Source of the DNA: Todiramphus chloris collaris
Taxonomy: Eukaryota > Chordata > Aves > Coraciiformes > Alcedinidae
Length of the DNA stretch: 64,000 bases
Direction of reading: 5' to 3'
Assembly (NCBI GenBank): GCA_025345505.1
Contig: JANVCC010000152.1
Location: 939,318 to 1,003,317, forward strand
Below are positions 25,326-38,482 of the stretch, piece after piece. A program made the translations under genes and the position numbers. Below the pieces are notes generated by a model. That model made no database searches. It was not told the DNA's origin and saw only the letters and a program-made list of their open reading frames with translations. Each line of letters starts with the position of its first letter. Positions within the stretch are counted from its first letter, which is position 1.

Positions 25326-25529
25326 GATCAACACTCTGTGGTAGGCCAGGGAGCTGGCCCCACTCCAAGCTCCAGTTCTTGCTCAAATCCAAACACTGGA
25401 AGTGGTTACATGAACTCATCCCAGCAATCAATGTTGAATCAGCAAATGATGGAAAAGAAACAGGCTCTACAACGGCAAATGATGGAGCAAAAACAACTCC
25501 TTCTACAGCAGCAGATGTTGGCAGAAGCC
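25326..25529 (+). CDS. MAML2: MAML2 (mastermind-like 2), internal coding exon, probably exon 3
   Basis: This 204-base exon is phase 0 at both ends and encodes 68 residues. They begin DQHSVVGQGAG, pass through a Ser/Asn/Gly stretch (GSGYMNSSQQSMLNQQ) and end in a Gln/Met/Lys-rich segment (KQLLLQQQMLAEA). This low-complexity composition is typical of mastermind-like proteins. The acceptor AG is at 25324-25325 and the donor GTAAG starts at 25530. MAML2 is a nuclear co-activator: an N-terminal helix, encoded far upstream and not in this window, binds the Notch intracellular domain on CSL, and the rest recruits transcriptional machinery. If the intron were retained, translation would add 14 residues (VSFLIPYFTGKRVS) before a stop at 25572-25574. 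Choice of MAML2 over MAML1 or MAML3 rests on the next two exons and on MTMR2 next door. Confidence 0.9.
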
Positions 25530-26522
25530 GTAAGTTTTCTAATTCCTTATTTTACAGGGAAAAGAGTATCATAGAAACAATAGAAAAGAAATCTAAGACA
25601 GAGGGAAGAAAGCCCCCAAAACTTCGAGGTCATTTTGGCAATGCTTAGACCTTCTAGAGTGTGCCTCGTATTTTTCATCACTTTGCTATGCCCTTTTGAA
25701 TCCTTCTTCAGTTTGTATGAAATACGTATCTGAGCTACAGTGGTTTCATTATGAGAACAGTCTAAGAATATGCTTAATTGGAGGCATATGAATATTGTCA
25801 GTGGTTTTCTTTGCAAGATAAGCTAAGGTGCACTGCTATGCTACTTTGACCACAGAGGAAAGTTGATTTCCAGGATCTACAACCTAGGCAGTGTGGTATA
25901 TAGTGTCTGTGTGTAAATAAGGATTAGGTACATCTCCATTAGTGTTCAACACACAAGTTTGTGTGCTTGGCTGGTATCATACATGTGTCGTCCTTTCTCT
26001 GTTTTTCTTTTTGCATTTCCAAATATCTGTAGCCAGTTCTTTCTTTCTCCCTTGGTAAATGAGAGACCAATTGGGAGTTTCTGGTCATTTTATGAGGTGT
26101 GGGGGTTATTTGTGGTCTTGCTGTCAGTGGTAAGTGCTGGAATCCACTAGTTTAGTTCCACTGATACTGCATGAACTGAGTCAGCTGAAGGTGCTTGGTG
26201 GCACATCACCCATGGCCACTGAAATTGCGAGGGCGTCTGGTGAGGTGGGGTGGGGTGGGGGTGGTGTTCTCCCATCTGCCCAGAACAGTAACACCTGCCT
26301 TCTGCATCCTTGTATTCACCATTCTTTGGTAGTCCTGCTTGCCAAAGCACAGAGAACGACTAAGCCCTAGAAGAGGAGCTGAGCTTGGCATGTCTTTGAG
26401 GCAGGCAGAAAGTAACGTGGGTGCCTGTGGTAACTAGGGAGGGGCTGCAGGGAGGACACTGGGGAAGGATGGAGGTGACACCACCATCAGTTTTGCTTCC
26501 TCCAGGCTGCAATGACAGTAGA
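25530..26522 (+). other. MAML2: MAML2 intron 3, 5' part
   Basis: Intron following the GTAAG donor; the whole intron spans 25530-29092 (3563 bases). A G-rich run of GTGGGGTGGGG type lies at about 26240-26260. No other feature was seen. Confidence 0.75.
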
Positions 26523-27006
26523 CCTCAGGACTGGACCGTGCTGGAACGTGTCCAGAGAAGGGCCATGAGGATGATCAGCAGGCTGCAGCACCTCTCCTAT
26601 GAGGACAGAGTGAGAGAGTTGGGGTTGTTCAGTCTGGAGAAGAGAAGGCTTGGAGGAGACCTTATTGTGGCCTTCCAGTATCTGAAGGGGGCTACAAGAA
26701 AGCTGGGGAGGGACTTTTTAGGCTGTCGGGCAGTGATAGGACTAGAGGGAATGGATTAAAACTAGAGATAGGCCGATTCAGGTTAGACATTAGGAAGAAT
26801 TTCTTCCCCATGAGGGTGGTGAGACACTGGAACAGGTTGCCCAGAGAGGTGGTGGAAGCCCCATCCTTGGAAGTTTTTAAGACAAGGCTGGATGGGGCTC
26901 TGAGCAACCTGCTCTAGTGGGAGGTGTCCCTGCCCATGACAGGGGGGTTGGAACTAGATGATCTTTAAGGTCCCTTCCAACCCTGACAATTCTATGATTA
27001 TATGAC
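26523..27006 (+). mobile_element. CR1 LINE 3' fragment, sense to MAML2, in intron 3
   Basis: The fragment begins near GACCGTGCTGGAACGTGTCC and encodes a recognisable ORF2 tail: [36 protein letters not shown] and FQYLKGATRKLG. The frame is then broken. It continues through the untranslated tail (GGGAGGTGTCCCTGCCCATG, then GATGATCTTTAAGGTCCCTT) and ends in the terminal repeat TTCTATGATTATATGA. It is a 5'-truncated copy of about 480 bases lying in the same direction as MAML2. The frame is disrupted, so it makes no functional protein. Confidence 0.92.
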
Positions 27007-29092
27007 TGTGGCTTCTTTACCTCAACCTGGATCTCTCAGTCTACGGAGCAGACCCATTCTGTAGTTTTGAATCCAAAACTTTCTTTTCTTTGTAAAGCTG
27101 TAGACTCAGAAATACTGACACATCTAGTGAATGTCATTCAGTAATTAAAGAACAACACAGACGTGGAAAAACATTCATGGTTTTGTGTGAATGCTTTCAA
27201 AACAAAAACATTGTAATTTTTTTATAGAGAATATGTCTTTGTTTACAAATTTATTTCCATGCCACAAAAACAATTAGAAGCTTGAGTTTCAAATTAAGGA
27301 TTTAATTTATCCTATAAGGAAAATATTTGTTGACTGTTTAATTTATACAGAAGAAAACTGAAGTTTCAAATCAGCTTTACATGCTGCAGTTTTATGTTAG
27401 AATTTTTAACAGAATGGAAGTTAAAAGCTTAAATAGCTTTTCCTAAAAAATAAATAACATAGAATTAAAATCACTCTACAGAGCATGTGGGTTTTTATCA
27501 GCTTGCCTTTGCTTTTGTATTGTGTACATAGAAATACACACAAAGCCTGCCTACAGTTTTTACATGTATTTCAGGGATTTCATGGTTGGTAACTTGTCTT
27601 TGTTCTTCACAAGGGTTCAGGTCGAGCAGTATGTTAAAATGAGCTTTATAAATCTTAATCAAACCCCTCACTCCCAGAGTGCATTACAGAACTGCCTAAA
27701 TAATACCACAAGAAAGGCTCTTCTCCCAGTGTTGTAAAGTGCAGATGAAAAAAAAGCCCACAGACTTTTCATTAATAGGTCCATTTGCGTTCTCTTTTCA
27801 GGCAGAAGATCCACAAATTACTCTGATGGGCTTCCATCACCAGACAGGGCCTGGTTCTTTTACAGTAATGATCCTATTTGCCATTCTGGCAAATGAAACC
27901 CAGGGATATGCAGAGAAGGGGTGAAACCTGCCCAGCAGCTGCCCAGTAAGCATGACTCTGGGAGGCACATGTCCACTGGCAATGACTCACCAGTGTCAAA
28001 CCCACATTTTCTTTCCGTGGGGCTACATATCCTGAGGAGTGGGATATATCCTCATGCATGAGCAGCAGTACTCGAGTCATCAACTCACACTGATGCTGAT
28101 GAGAGATTTGACATTGACTCCAGTGCCTGCACTTCCCAGACCTTTATGAACATAGGGCAGTTAGTCAGATTTCAGTTCAAGGACTTGGATTTCTATCTTC
28201 TCTTCACCAGATATGTGTCCCTGCAGGCCCCAAATAAAAAAGTCTCCCCTCCTAATCTGCTTTTTCTGCAATCTTTTCCCACTTTCCTTCCCCCAGTGCT
28301 TGCACTCTCAGTATAAGATGAAAGACAGTGTCACATACATGTAGGAAGAAGCGCAGGGAAATGGTGAGTGGTATGAAAACCAACCAGCCCAGCACTGTCC
28401 TTGCTAAACCCTGACCATGTGTCTTCCTGGCATCCCTCGTGAGGAGAGACACAGGGGAGGACAAAGCAAGGGTTTTGCTGATTTTTGTGGGAGCTCCTAT
28501 GCTGTAGAAGGAAGGAAAGAGAGAGGGATGGGCATGGCTGTGGGTGGGCATGAAATCCTCTTTGACAGCTGTGCATGCTGAGAAGTCTACATGGGTGAAA
28601 TGGGCTGATAACCATTGAGGCAGCCCAGGGGCAGATCTGGACCCTCATGCTCCCCAGGTGCATCCCTGCTGTGTGTTTGGGTAAAACCTGGGTGTTTGCT
28701 CTGTCTCTGTGCTTTCTTTGAAAGCAAACCGAGCTGCACAGACAGGAAGGTAGCCATGAGGAACCATCAGGCCCCTCTGTCTGATAAGCATGGTGTGCAA
28801 GATGGTGTGGATGTCGGAAGACAATTTGTACTGCAGTCCAGACATGGCCAATGTTCTCAGAGAACAACAAAGAAAATAAAACCAAAATACAACTATCGGA
28901 AATGTTTCTACACAGACTTCAGTGGGTGACGGCACAGGTTCACAGATGCCTCTCCTGTGAAGCAGACAGCCTTGAAAGGAAGGAAGACTTCAACTTTGTA
29001 CACACTGAGAAAAAAAAAAGAGATGGGCAAAACACAGATCCAGGAAAGCATAAAGAAATGAAAATTAATGTAGTTCTCCTCTAATCCTCTAG
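27007..29092 (+). other. MAML2: MAML2 intron 3, 3' part
   Basis: AT-rich intronic sequence at about 27060-27500, then unremarkable sequence to the acceptor (TCTCCTCTAATCCTCTAG, AG at 29091-29092). A minus-strand open frame of 184 codons at 28331-28885 has no recognisable motif and I regard it as chance. Confidence 0.7.
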
Positions 29093-29204
29093 GAGAAAAT
29101 AACTCCACAAGATCAGCTGAATAGACACTTGACACGACCACCACCAGATTATAAAGACCAAAGAAGAAATGTGGTCAACATGCAACAAGCAAACCAATAT
29201 CCTG
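29093..29204 (+). CDS. MAML2: MAML2 internal coding exon, probably exon 4
   Basis: This 112-base exon encodes 37 residues plus the first base of a split glycine codon. It reads EKITPQDQLNRHL, then TRPPPDYKDQRRN, then VVNMQQANQYPG. The EKITPQDQ...RPPPDYKDQRRN block is, as I recall it, characteristic of vertebrate MAML2, and this exon is the strongest single piece of evidence for the gene's identity. The acceptor AG is at 29091-29092 and the donor GTAAGT starts at 29205. Entry is phase 0 and exit is phase 1, which matches the two-base start of the next exon. No frameshift or stop is present. Confidence 0.93.
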
Positions 29205-32200
29205 GTAAGTGCCCATGAAATAAACTTTTTCCTTCCTTCTAGCTGGAAGACCATCCAGAAAAGCCATGCATGGATTGATGACCAGGGCATGATTTTCTGG
29301 GTATTCACTTACATCACTGCAGAGGCAGTGGGTGGTAGTTACTGTTCTCCTGTGCTATTTCCCTTACTCTCCTCCACCACTGAGGAGTGCTGATGCATGA
29401 TCTGGAGATCCAGCTGGTGGTTCATCCAGGCTGATGGTGCATCTCTCAGACATGGGGAAAGAGTGGCTGGTACCCCTCCCATTAGCATTGCCTGGGCAGG
29501 TGTGCGTCCAAACACTAGATAAAGAGTTGTCCTCTTAACTATGCAACCTCACTCCATCCAAAAGCTTCTTTCGTGCCTGTGGTACACCTTGCTTCAGAGA
29601 CTGAGATCAGAACCATCCCTCCCATCAAATGGCAGGTCATGTACAGCATGAGGACCCCCATACTGATTTTAAGTACCTCACATTGGCACCACCGTGGGCA
29701 TCCAGAGCTACCCTCTGAACTTTTGGTCTGTTTAATATGTCATGGTCAGTGGCCTCAATGCTGCTCTACAAGCTGCATTTCAACAGATCAGTCAAGCAGT
29801 AGGATAAAAGCCCTGCTTTCTGCCAGAACTATCCAGGGAAGAAAATGTCCAACACTTTTAAGACTAGTCCTTTGTCTTAGCTCTTGTGCCCTCGCCTCCT
29901 TGAAGAGTCTAGTTTGGGGAGCACAGCACTGCCTGTTTGGCTTTTTATGCTGTTCACCTTGCTAGTTTGCTGGAGGCTGCTCTGAAAGCAAAGGTGGAGT
30001 GAGGAAAAAGTGCTAGGGGGAGAGAGGAGGTGGGGGGAAATGGCAGCAGATGGGATCGAAGGATGTTCTTTATACTGCAAAGTGTCTGTGCATTTATGTA
30101 TAAAAAGGATCGTTTGCCTTCTACTGTATATTTGCATACAACACACAGGCAAAAAAAAAAGATGTTTTGTTTGGTTTGTTTTTCTGTAACTGTTGGCTCT
30201 GAAGATTCAGCCAGGGGTCTGAGTCTTTCCTCCCTACCCATTCTTTGTATTAAAACTTTGGCAGCTTCTGTTATGATTTTAACAAGTTCCTAAGGGCAGC
30301 TTGCTCACATACTACCCCTCTGCCCAACTTGCAGGCCATGGCACCAACGGCCTGTCTACACATGGAAGGGGCAAGCTGGGCTGCTCAGGCAATGTTCATG
30401 CACTCCTTTGCTTTGTTTACAAGTTCTAGCAGCTATAAGCTTGCTGCATGCTGGAAACTGCTGCTTCCTAATGGACCTGAGTGTTTATCACCTTCAGTAA
30501 GTTTGCACAAGCATCACTGATACCAGTGTAATAACCCATGGTGAGGGCAATGCCACAGGGCAGAGAGCCCTGCTTGCTGCCTTGGTGCCTCCTGCTCTCA
30601 TAAAATGCTCTGGCAACCCCAGCAGTTTGCTGGGGAATCCTGTGATTTGGTGTGTAGTTTAAAGGCTCATTCCTGGCATCAAATGATTAACTGAGATTCT
30701 TGGCTTTTACTTAAAAACAATCCATTTCTATCCCAAGAGAGAAAATGGAAATGACTGCAGCCACATCTGTGAAAGGCTCCAAAATAAGGAGATCACCATT
30801 GTTCTGTGGCTCTTCTTGTTCTTTTTAATCTGATGGACTCTTTGCCAGTCTCGTGGCATTTGGAGTTCCATCTCCTGGGTTTGAAACATGTGGGATTGGC
30901 AGCACTTGTCCATTCAAATCTCAAGTGCCTGCTGAGTGAGCCCAGGGAGGGGAGAAGCTTTTTCTTTGGAGAGAGAGCTGTGCTGAGAGCTCACAGCAAA
31001 GCTACCAGATGGAATGATTAGGAAACTCCTGCAGTAACAGCAGGGAATCTGTTCCCTTTTTCTGGGAATAGCGTTGCTCAGGTCAGGGAAGAAGAGACAT
31101 AAAGTTAAACACAATAACACAGAGGCTTGGAGACACTTGGGTCAAGCATTTTATTCCTCTGTGCTTTTCCCCATAGTGCCATATCACAGCAAGAAACCCC
31201 CAAGACAAGAGCAGGTGAATTGGGCAGTGAAGGCATTTCTCCAAATCACTGTAGCCTGGGGTGCCCAGCTGCTGTACACAGTGCTGTCAGGGAAGACATT
31301 TCTTCCCATCTGGAAGAAATCAGAATGGAAAGTATTTGCGTTAAAAATAAAAGTATAAAAATAGCAGCACAAAGAAAGAGGAAGCTTCGTCTTCTGCACA
31401 ACAAGTACAAGCCATGTCTCAACCACTTGTGCTCCTTAAAGAATGTGGCATTTGCAGCAGCAGTGTGATTGTAGCCCCGGGGGCTGCTCAGCAGCTGGTG
31501 GGGTCACCCCAGGAGGGGCTTCATCCCCGTGGCAAGTGAAGTGACTCCACAAACTTCTCTTTCAGCTGGAGGGAAAGGACTAGCTCTCCCCAGATGGCTG
31601 TTCCAGGTCTTTTGAAATGCCACCAATTTCTGTGCCATTCCTCCTCTTTAGCAGCAGCGTAAGGGAGCAAAGAATCAGAGCCCCCATCTTTGTCACCCCT
31701 ATGAAAGATGCCATGGTATTTCCAAAAAGCAGTCGAGTGATGCACAGCACACCAGAAAAGCCAAAGATGGGGCTAATCGTGAGGTTGCCTGCTAAGCACT
31801 GGTTTTCTCCTCTTTGTTTCCAGAGCTAAATTCTGTTAGCAGGCTCGCTGGGAGGATGTGGAGGAGAATCTGATTGTCCCTGTGGGGGTAAAACCAGGTG
31901 GACTCCTTACAGCATCTCCTGTCCCAGGGTCTGCACAGCTTGAGGACTGAATTTAGGTGCTTAAGTTAGGACAATGTCACTGTTAGGACAATTAGATTGT
32001 CTATAGTCAAGTGTCTCCTGCTTAGAGCCAGTTTGTGGAAATGCCTGCCTCCCAAGATAAGCTGAGCTTCGGAATTTAGGTGTCTATGTTTATGTTGATT
32101 TGGAACAAGCAAGTCTGGTTGTGGAATCATGCTTAGTGTTAATAATGATTTGGGAAGAGATTTTTTTTTTAGGTACTTAAGGAAAAAAGAAATCCTTTGC

Positions 32201-34136
32201 ATTCATTATTACATGGAAATAGCATATGTACAAAAAGCATGCCGAAAAGGCAGAAATATGTGATAATTTTTTCTTTGCTTCCAGTCTGAGGGAACTGAAC
32301 ATCATTATGGTGAAATTTCAACAGGGACAGTATATTAAGCAACTGTTCCTAAACACAGACTTTTAAAAATATGTATGTGCATACTTTGTCTTCAAGAGTT
32401 TTAAAAGACCTGGCTGAGATGTTCTCCAAATTCTTAACGTCACTTTTTATTTATTCTTGAAACTCCAAGGAAGTCTGCTAATGCCATGACAAAAATTAAA
32501 AGCGTAAGTAAATAATTGCAGCCCTAGTGACCTAATGCAGAGCTCAGCAAAAGTGTGGGGGAGCTGATACAGCCTGAATAGTAAAGAATTTAGGAGGGGA
32601 ATATAATTAATGTCAGGCAACATGGACTGATGGAAAAGAATCTTTTCAAACTAGCATGGTATTTCTTTCAATGAAACCACAACTGTGGTGGATAAAGGTA
32701 ATAATTGCTCAGGTCATATGGTTTAAAGAATCTGACTTTGTACTGACTATTTTGGTTAAGAAACCAGGGTGATACAAAATTAACACAGCACGTAAGTAAA
32801 TGGCTGATTGGTCTTCAGTTATCACTGTAAATGGGCTGTGTGATTGCAACCAAAAGGACAAACACAGTCTGAGATGATGCTGAACAAGAAAAAAAGAACT
32901 TACTTTACATCCGTGCTGGAGATGTACAAGAGCTATTAATGTGACCAGCTGTGAGGTACAGCCTTGCAATTAAATGTTGAAAACTGTCAGGTTCTGAAAA
33001 GAGCCTAGAAAACATGGGCACACTGAGACTGGCGTATTTGGAGAACACTGCAGGCACAGTGTTGAAGTACCTGTGCAATAAGAAGGAATTGATGATGGAC
33101 CAACCAGTAAAATTAATCACACCGACTAAGAAGATTTGATGGTGAAGTCAAAGTTAGTCAAATTCAGTCTGATTTTGTTGTATGCATGATGGATCAAACC
33201 CAGGCAGTGTCCCATGTCCAATAATTGCTACTAGTTGCTACCTATGAAATAGCAAAACTCCAGGACTGTATGTTCCTCCATTCCACTTCTTGGAGAGGGT
33301 CAGAGAATTCCCAAAATATGGTGGTACGTTGGTAGCAGGCCCATTCAACAGCTCTTCTCACACTTTGGGAGCCACCCAAAGTGGTATGAGAATTTAGCTT
33401 GTACTATGCCATGTGATGAAGATTTCCTTGACTGACCCAAACATTGTGTGAAGAGCACCAAGACACGTCCCCATGACTGCTTGGCCACCACAAACAGGTC
33501 ACAGACTAAGCTAAGCTGCTCTCCCAGCACCTGTCTGGGAGGAAGGCTCTGAGGGATGCAAATGTGTGAGATGATTGCTCCTGCTATCATCTGAGACAGG
33601 CCTTTCCAGAAGATACCGCAGATACCACTGCTGTAGGTGCCTAAGAAAGGTGGAAAAGGGGACTGATGAACACTCCACATTGTCTCTAGAGGGAGCCAGG
33701 ATGAGCCACGTGCTGTTACGAAAAAGAGTTCTTGATGTCTTCTGCCTCTGCTCACTTAGACATGCATAGTCCTGTTCAAGGCATCTAGTGCTTCTGTGAA
33801 AAAATGGCAGGAAAGTCTTCTGTCCTGCCCAGTGGTTCTATCTGTCCTTCCCTGCTCCAATATTTCTCTTACAATGAGTACAATGGTTTGGGCTTATCCA
33901 GTGTCTTCAGAAGGGATGGAAAGACCACCAGTGGCTTCATATAGACCAAACCACCATTTGGATGATACGCATCTTTAAGGCTTTGTGCAAGTTCACACAA
34001 GTCCTCTTAAAAGCAAAGTATCTTCTTCAATAAATTTGCTGCTAGAAAACTAGATTTTTAACCTGTTGGTATTTGAATGACACTGCTCATTGATGAACTC
34101 ATGGTTGTTTTAACACTGTTGTTTTCTCCTTTCCAG
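29205..34136 (+). other. MAML2: MAML2 intron 4
   Basis: A 4932-base intron bounded by the GTAAGT donor and a TTTTCTCCTTTCCAG acceptor (AG at 34135-34136). Short T- or A-runs are present, for example at about 30148-30160 and 32160-32171. I recognise no mobile element, RNA gene or further exon. The minus-strand frame at 33345-33755 (136 codons) has no family motif. Confidence 0.75.
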
Positions 34137-35119
34137 GTGGTTCACCAGCTGTGAGTATAAGCTCCAGCAACATGTCCTTGTCCAACCCGATTTCAACTCA
34201 TAGCATCATGCCCCAGACTTCCAGCCTCATGTCCACCCCTGCTGGAACCCGGATGCCTTCTGTTCCTGCTGCTCGGAGTATGGGTTGCTACGGGAACCTT
34301 CCTTGCAACCAACCAAGTGCATACAATGTGACTTCAGGAATGAATCAAATGCAGCCACATAGAAACCAAAATCAAGTCCTGCCCGGTCAGAATAACCCCA
34401 TGATGTCTCGACAGCAAACCATGACACAGGGGAACAACGTAGCAGCTTTTGGGACAGGGTCAGTGGTCAACTCGCAGCAAGTGAGGCCAAGTTTGAACCA
34501 TGGAGCCACAGGTATCCCTGCGCAAAGGCCGGCCAATGTGATGATCACGGCTACTGCCACTGCCCAGAACTGGGCCCCACAAGAAGCTGCAGTGAAGCAG
34601 CAGGATGCACTGAAACCTGCAGGGGTCCGTTTCCCCACTGGCACTCCATATCCTAACCAGTCTTTGCAACGCAATGTAGGCAACCAGCATTTTCCACAGC
34701 GTGCGTTGGCACCTCCTAATCAGTTAACAGCGGGAGTCCAGATGAGGCCTCCTCTAAATCAAATGCACCAGACTCTAAATGGACAATCTGCTGGCTCACT
34801 ACGAGGTCTCAGCATAAGACCTAACCAGTTGAGAGGACAGACTGTGCCTCCCTTGAACCAGCCAGGAACAAGCATGACACCTCCGTCATCTCTGCCATCA
34901 ACCGGTTTCACATCTACCAACCAAAACTCTCGGGCTTACCAAGGAAGTGACCATGGTAATGACCTAGCGTTTGACTTTCTGAACCAGCAAGGTGACAGTA
35001 TAGGACCTGCGCTCAACAGTGACTCAGACTTTATAGATTCTTTACTGAAAACAGAACCTGGTAATGATGACTGGATGAAAGACATCAACCTCGATGAAAT
35101 TTTGGGGAACCACTCATAA
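34137..35119 (+). CDS. MAML2: MAML2 terminal coding exon with stop codon, probably exon 5
   Basis: The exon starts with two bases completing the split glycine codon and then encodes 326 residues (GSPAVSISSSNMS onwards) to TAA at 35117-35119. The sequence is rich in Asn, Gln, Pro, Ser and Met with many NQ pairs (for example NQMHQTLNGQ and RPNQLRGQTVPPLNQ), as expected for a mastermind-like transactivation region. It ends in an acidic-hydrophobic tail: SDFIDSLLKTEPGNDD followed by WMKDINLDEILGNHS. The tail contains two hydrophobic-acidic repeats (DFIDSLL and INLDEIL) and an LKTE that fits the psi-K-x-E SUMO consensus. With the two upstream exons the coding part seen here totals 432 residues. 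The frame is intact. The first in-frame start-like codon at 34151 is GTG inside the exon and is not a real start. Confidence 0.95.
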
Positions 35120-38100
35120 GTGACAGTAACAAGGGTGGACCAGATGAAGAGGCAGTAAGGACGTTACCTTTCTCTTTAGATGCCAACATCCTGCTTTATT
35201 AATTTACACTCCAGTAGCTGGGCTGTCCTTTAAAATACCACATAGGGTGACTGGCTTGTTTGAAGACTTGCTCTAGGAACAAAACTGAAGTCTCCTTCAA
35301 TGCAACAATAATGTAAATGATATTCATGCCTGCCACAAAGGAGTGAGAACGCACGAAGGGTCTGTTTCCCGCACCAGTGCCCAGCACATTGCAAATCCAT
35401 CAGTTCTCCTCACAGGGGACGTGTGGAAAAATGTGTTTGGGTTCCCACACATGCAAGCACCAGACAGTGGCATGGGTTGTGGAACTTTGTTTCTCTGAGT
35501 GCAAGTAAGAGCCCAAGTGGCCCAGAGCTCTTCAGTCATCGTGTTTGCAGCCCTTAACTTCCTCAGGACTGCTCAGCCCTGACAGCATCAGGCTCTGTGT
35601 AAATCTCATTGCATTACAAAAACTGTTTACTTCACACAGTGCAAGCTCATATTTGCTTTCCCGATGATTTTGGTTTAAACCCTCTATGTTTTGTAGCACA
35701 CAAAAGGGTAAGTGGTCTCATCTAAGGGAAGAAGGACACAGATCATCCAGTTCATCAGTGCTTGCAGCAAGTATCAGAGGACGCTACTGTCCTGCCAGCA
35801 GCACAGTCATTTTGGGCATTGAGGGAAACATGAGATGAACTACACCAAACCTCAGGATCCTCACTTTGCCACCTTGCCCTACCCCAGGGACTCCAGTGAC
35901 TTAATGGACAACTTAAGTGAGATGGGTGCTCACAATTTGACCCTCACTGCTACTTTCCCAGTCCAGCTTAGAAGAGGGCAAATGCATGAAGTGGCTCAGC
36001 TAAGCCATTATGCTCATTTTCATCTTAAACCACGGCGAATATCAAGTGGCTCAGCCCGGTCCTCTTCTATCAAACAGGCTTAGCCCAGCATCTCTGTCTG
36101 GGAAGAGGCTACCATTTTGATTGCATAGCATTTTGGCTCCATCCCACTTTCCCTTTGCCATGCGGGGGGAGTTGAAAGAGGTCAAATGATGGCCCAGCTT
36201 CCCCACAGCCTCTGGGCAAAGCACAAGAAGCTCTGATCTTGAAACTAGCATGCAGATCGGTCATAACCACTTGGGTTACTCACAGTAGGAAACTCCACTC
36301 AGCCACATCTGTGCTTGTCAATGAAACGGTTTTTGGGGGAACATTTCTGGGCAGTAGACTCAATCATCTACTCTGGGCTTGGGGATGGCCCAGTTAATAT
36401 TGCCCCCAGCAATTTCTGTGCATCACTAGGGAGTTAACCTGGGGCAAGGACCATTCCCATAGACAGTTTGTGGCCACCTTGCTTTCGAGGCTAACAGAGC
36501 AGAAAGGGTACAAGCTGTTCCACACTGTTTGACCTCAATGCCGGGGAATAGTCTCGACCACGTTAAATTTTCCCCTATAGACCTAGTCAGTAAGGGCATC
36601 AGGAGGAGGTGTATGTCACTATAAAGCAGCTCTGCAGTGAGTCAAACAGGAGGATTCACAGATGGGCACGGCTCATGCAATTCAAATGAAAATGCTGTTC
36701 TGCCGTGTTTCACGGCCTCCTCTGAATTAGCTAAAACTCGATGTGGCAAAGGAATACAATGCCTACGGTCACATGCCTCGGTGCCAAGAGGCATTCCTCT
36801 GCCCCATGCATGTGCTTTATTCATCTTTGTTAGTGGCAGGGAGATGAGTAGGCTACTTGACAATAGCCTCTGCACTTATCTGACCTATTTCTGAAGAGAG
36901 GTTTTAATAAGGCTTTTCCAGTCATTTCACACTGTCACTTCATGTGGGCACAATTTTTCATGATGTTTCAAGAAGCATTGTCACACAAACGAGCACCAGC
37001 ACCTCCAGGAAAGGTGTAACATGGGCATTTAGCTAGATATGCCAGTTGAGGCAGTCTGGTCCATGATGCTGTTCATTCCCAGACATGTTTTTCATAAGAG
37101 GGCTGAGAAAGCCTGCTGAAGAGTCCCTTCTGCTGCCCCAATCTAGTGATCATTGTGCACCCCTGCATTGTGTAGTGTGATGGTTCAGCTGCCCAGAAAG
37201 CTCCATCTTCTCCCCAGTTTTGGCTGGAGTGCATGTGGCCCCTTTGATATGGCAGTACAATTTTTTTCCAAGTCTTTAAAGAGCTTTTCAGCCCAGGACA
37301 CCTTACCTAAGTTTGAAGAGGTACGGACGCAGTCTAACAAAGGAGTCCCCTGTAAATTGTGCAAAACTAGACTGAAATAATACCTACGTGAGTTCGAAGT
37401 GGAGCAAAGATCAGCTCGTCTATCACACACGGGCACACACCCTGTCCATGAGAAGGTCAGCAGTGACAGCCGAAGCTCTGGTAGGAACAGACGACTGTGA
37501 TGCCACAAAGACCGAGGCTGAGTTAGTATCATGAGCAAAGGGCACTAAAGTCTGGTAACTTCAACCACCCTCACATGCCATTGACAAAGCCACCACTGGT
37601 TTCTGTATTAAGACCAGATTGTTTTCCGTATCTTCAAATTGTGTAAAAAAAAAATCATTCAGCTGAGGAGCTGGTCCCAAGACTTCAGGATATCATCTGG
37701 TGGTGGATTCAATGCTGAGCTTTGTCCTGTTGGCCTCAGGCTAGAGCAAAGAAGACACTGGGCTGTGAGTGCCATCCCCGGGATCAAAACTTCATCCTGT
37801 CTTAAGTAAATTCAACAAAGAAAGAGGCCATTTGCAGTCCTGTAAAGATCTGCCTGATGCATTTGAAGTGTGAGCTTGTGAAAGACTCTCGCAACCAAAA
37901 CTTGAATCCCGTATAATTTCTTCAAAATAATTCTACCAGAATGGAGCTAATGTCCGTTTTCTCTTTCTTTGCAATGGCTAAGTGCACTACTCTTATAGTC
38001 TATTTTTCATCATTGACCAGGCACTCTTCGCAGTATTGGGTTGTAAATATAAAGAATTATTTGTTTTGTAAACTTTTGTAAAAAAAAAAACCAAAAACAA

Positions 38101-38131
38101 AAACAAAAAGTAATAATATTTTGGTAGGAAT

Positions 38132-38179
38132 AATAAAAAGCATATTATTTGGGTTATATTTATACATATGTGAAATAAA
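38132..38179 (+). terminator. MAML2: Candidate proximal poly(A) signals of MAML2 (two AATAAA)
   Basis: AATAAA occurs at 38132-38137 and again at 38174-38179, about 3.0 kb after the stop codon, in a strongly AT-rich context. Cleavage would be expected 10-30 bases after either hexamer. Assignment is by motif only. Confidence 0.5.
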
Positions 38180-38482
38180 TATACTATCAAAAAGTTGTAT
38201 TTTATACAAAAAGTCAATGGTTACCTTTTGTATTCTATATACAAAGTTTTGTATGATACGATTGTTTATTTTTATCTGCAGACTTCAACTTTGGATTTTG
38301 GGGGAGGGCAGAATGGGATTGTGACCCCAAGCTCACTGAAACCAATGGAGTCCTTCCATTGCCTTCACGGGGCTTTGAATCAAGCCTTTAAATCACCTTC
38401 AGATATATTTGACATCTGAAGCTCTCTGGAAACCTCAACATGAAAACATTCCAGGTTTCAAATTTTTTCCCTGAAAAAGGCT

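Noticed and set aside
28331-28885. A 184-codon minus-strand frame in MAML2 intron 3
   Set aside because: His/Pro/Ser-rich with no family motif, and a competing minus-strand frame overlaps it. I found no splice or promoter support.
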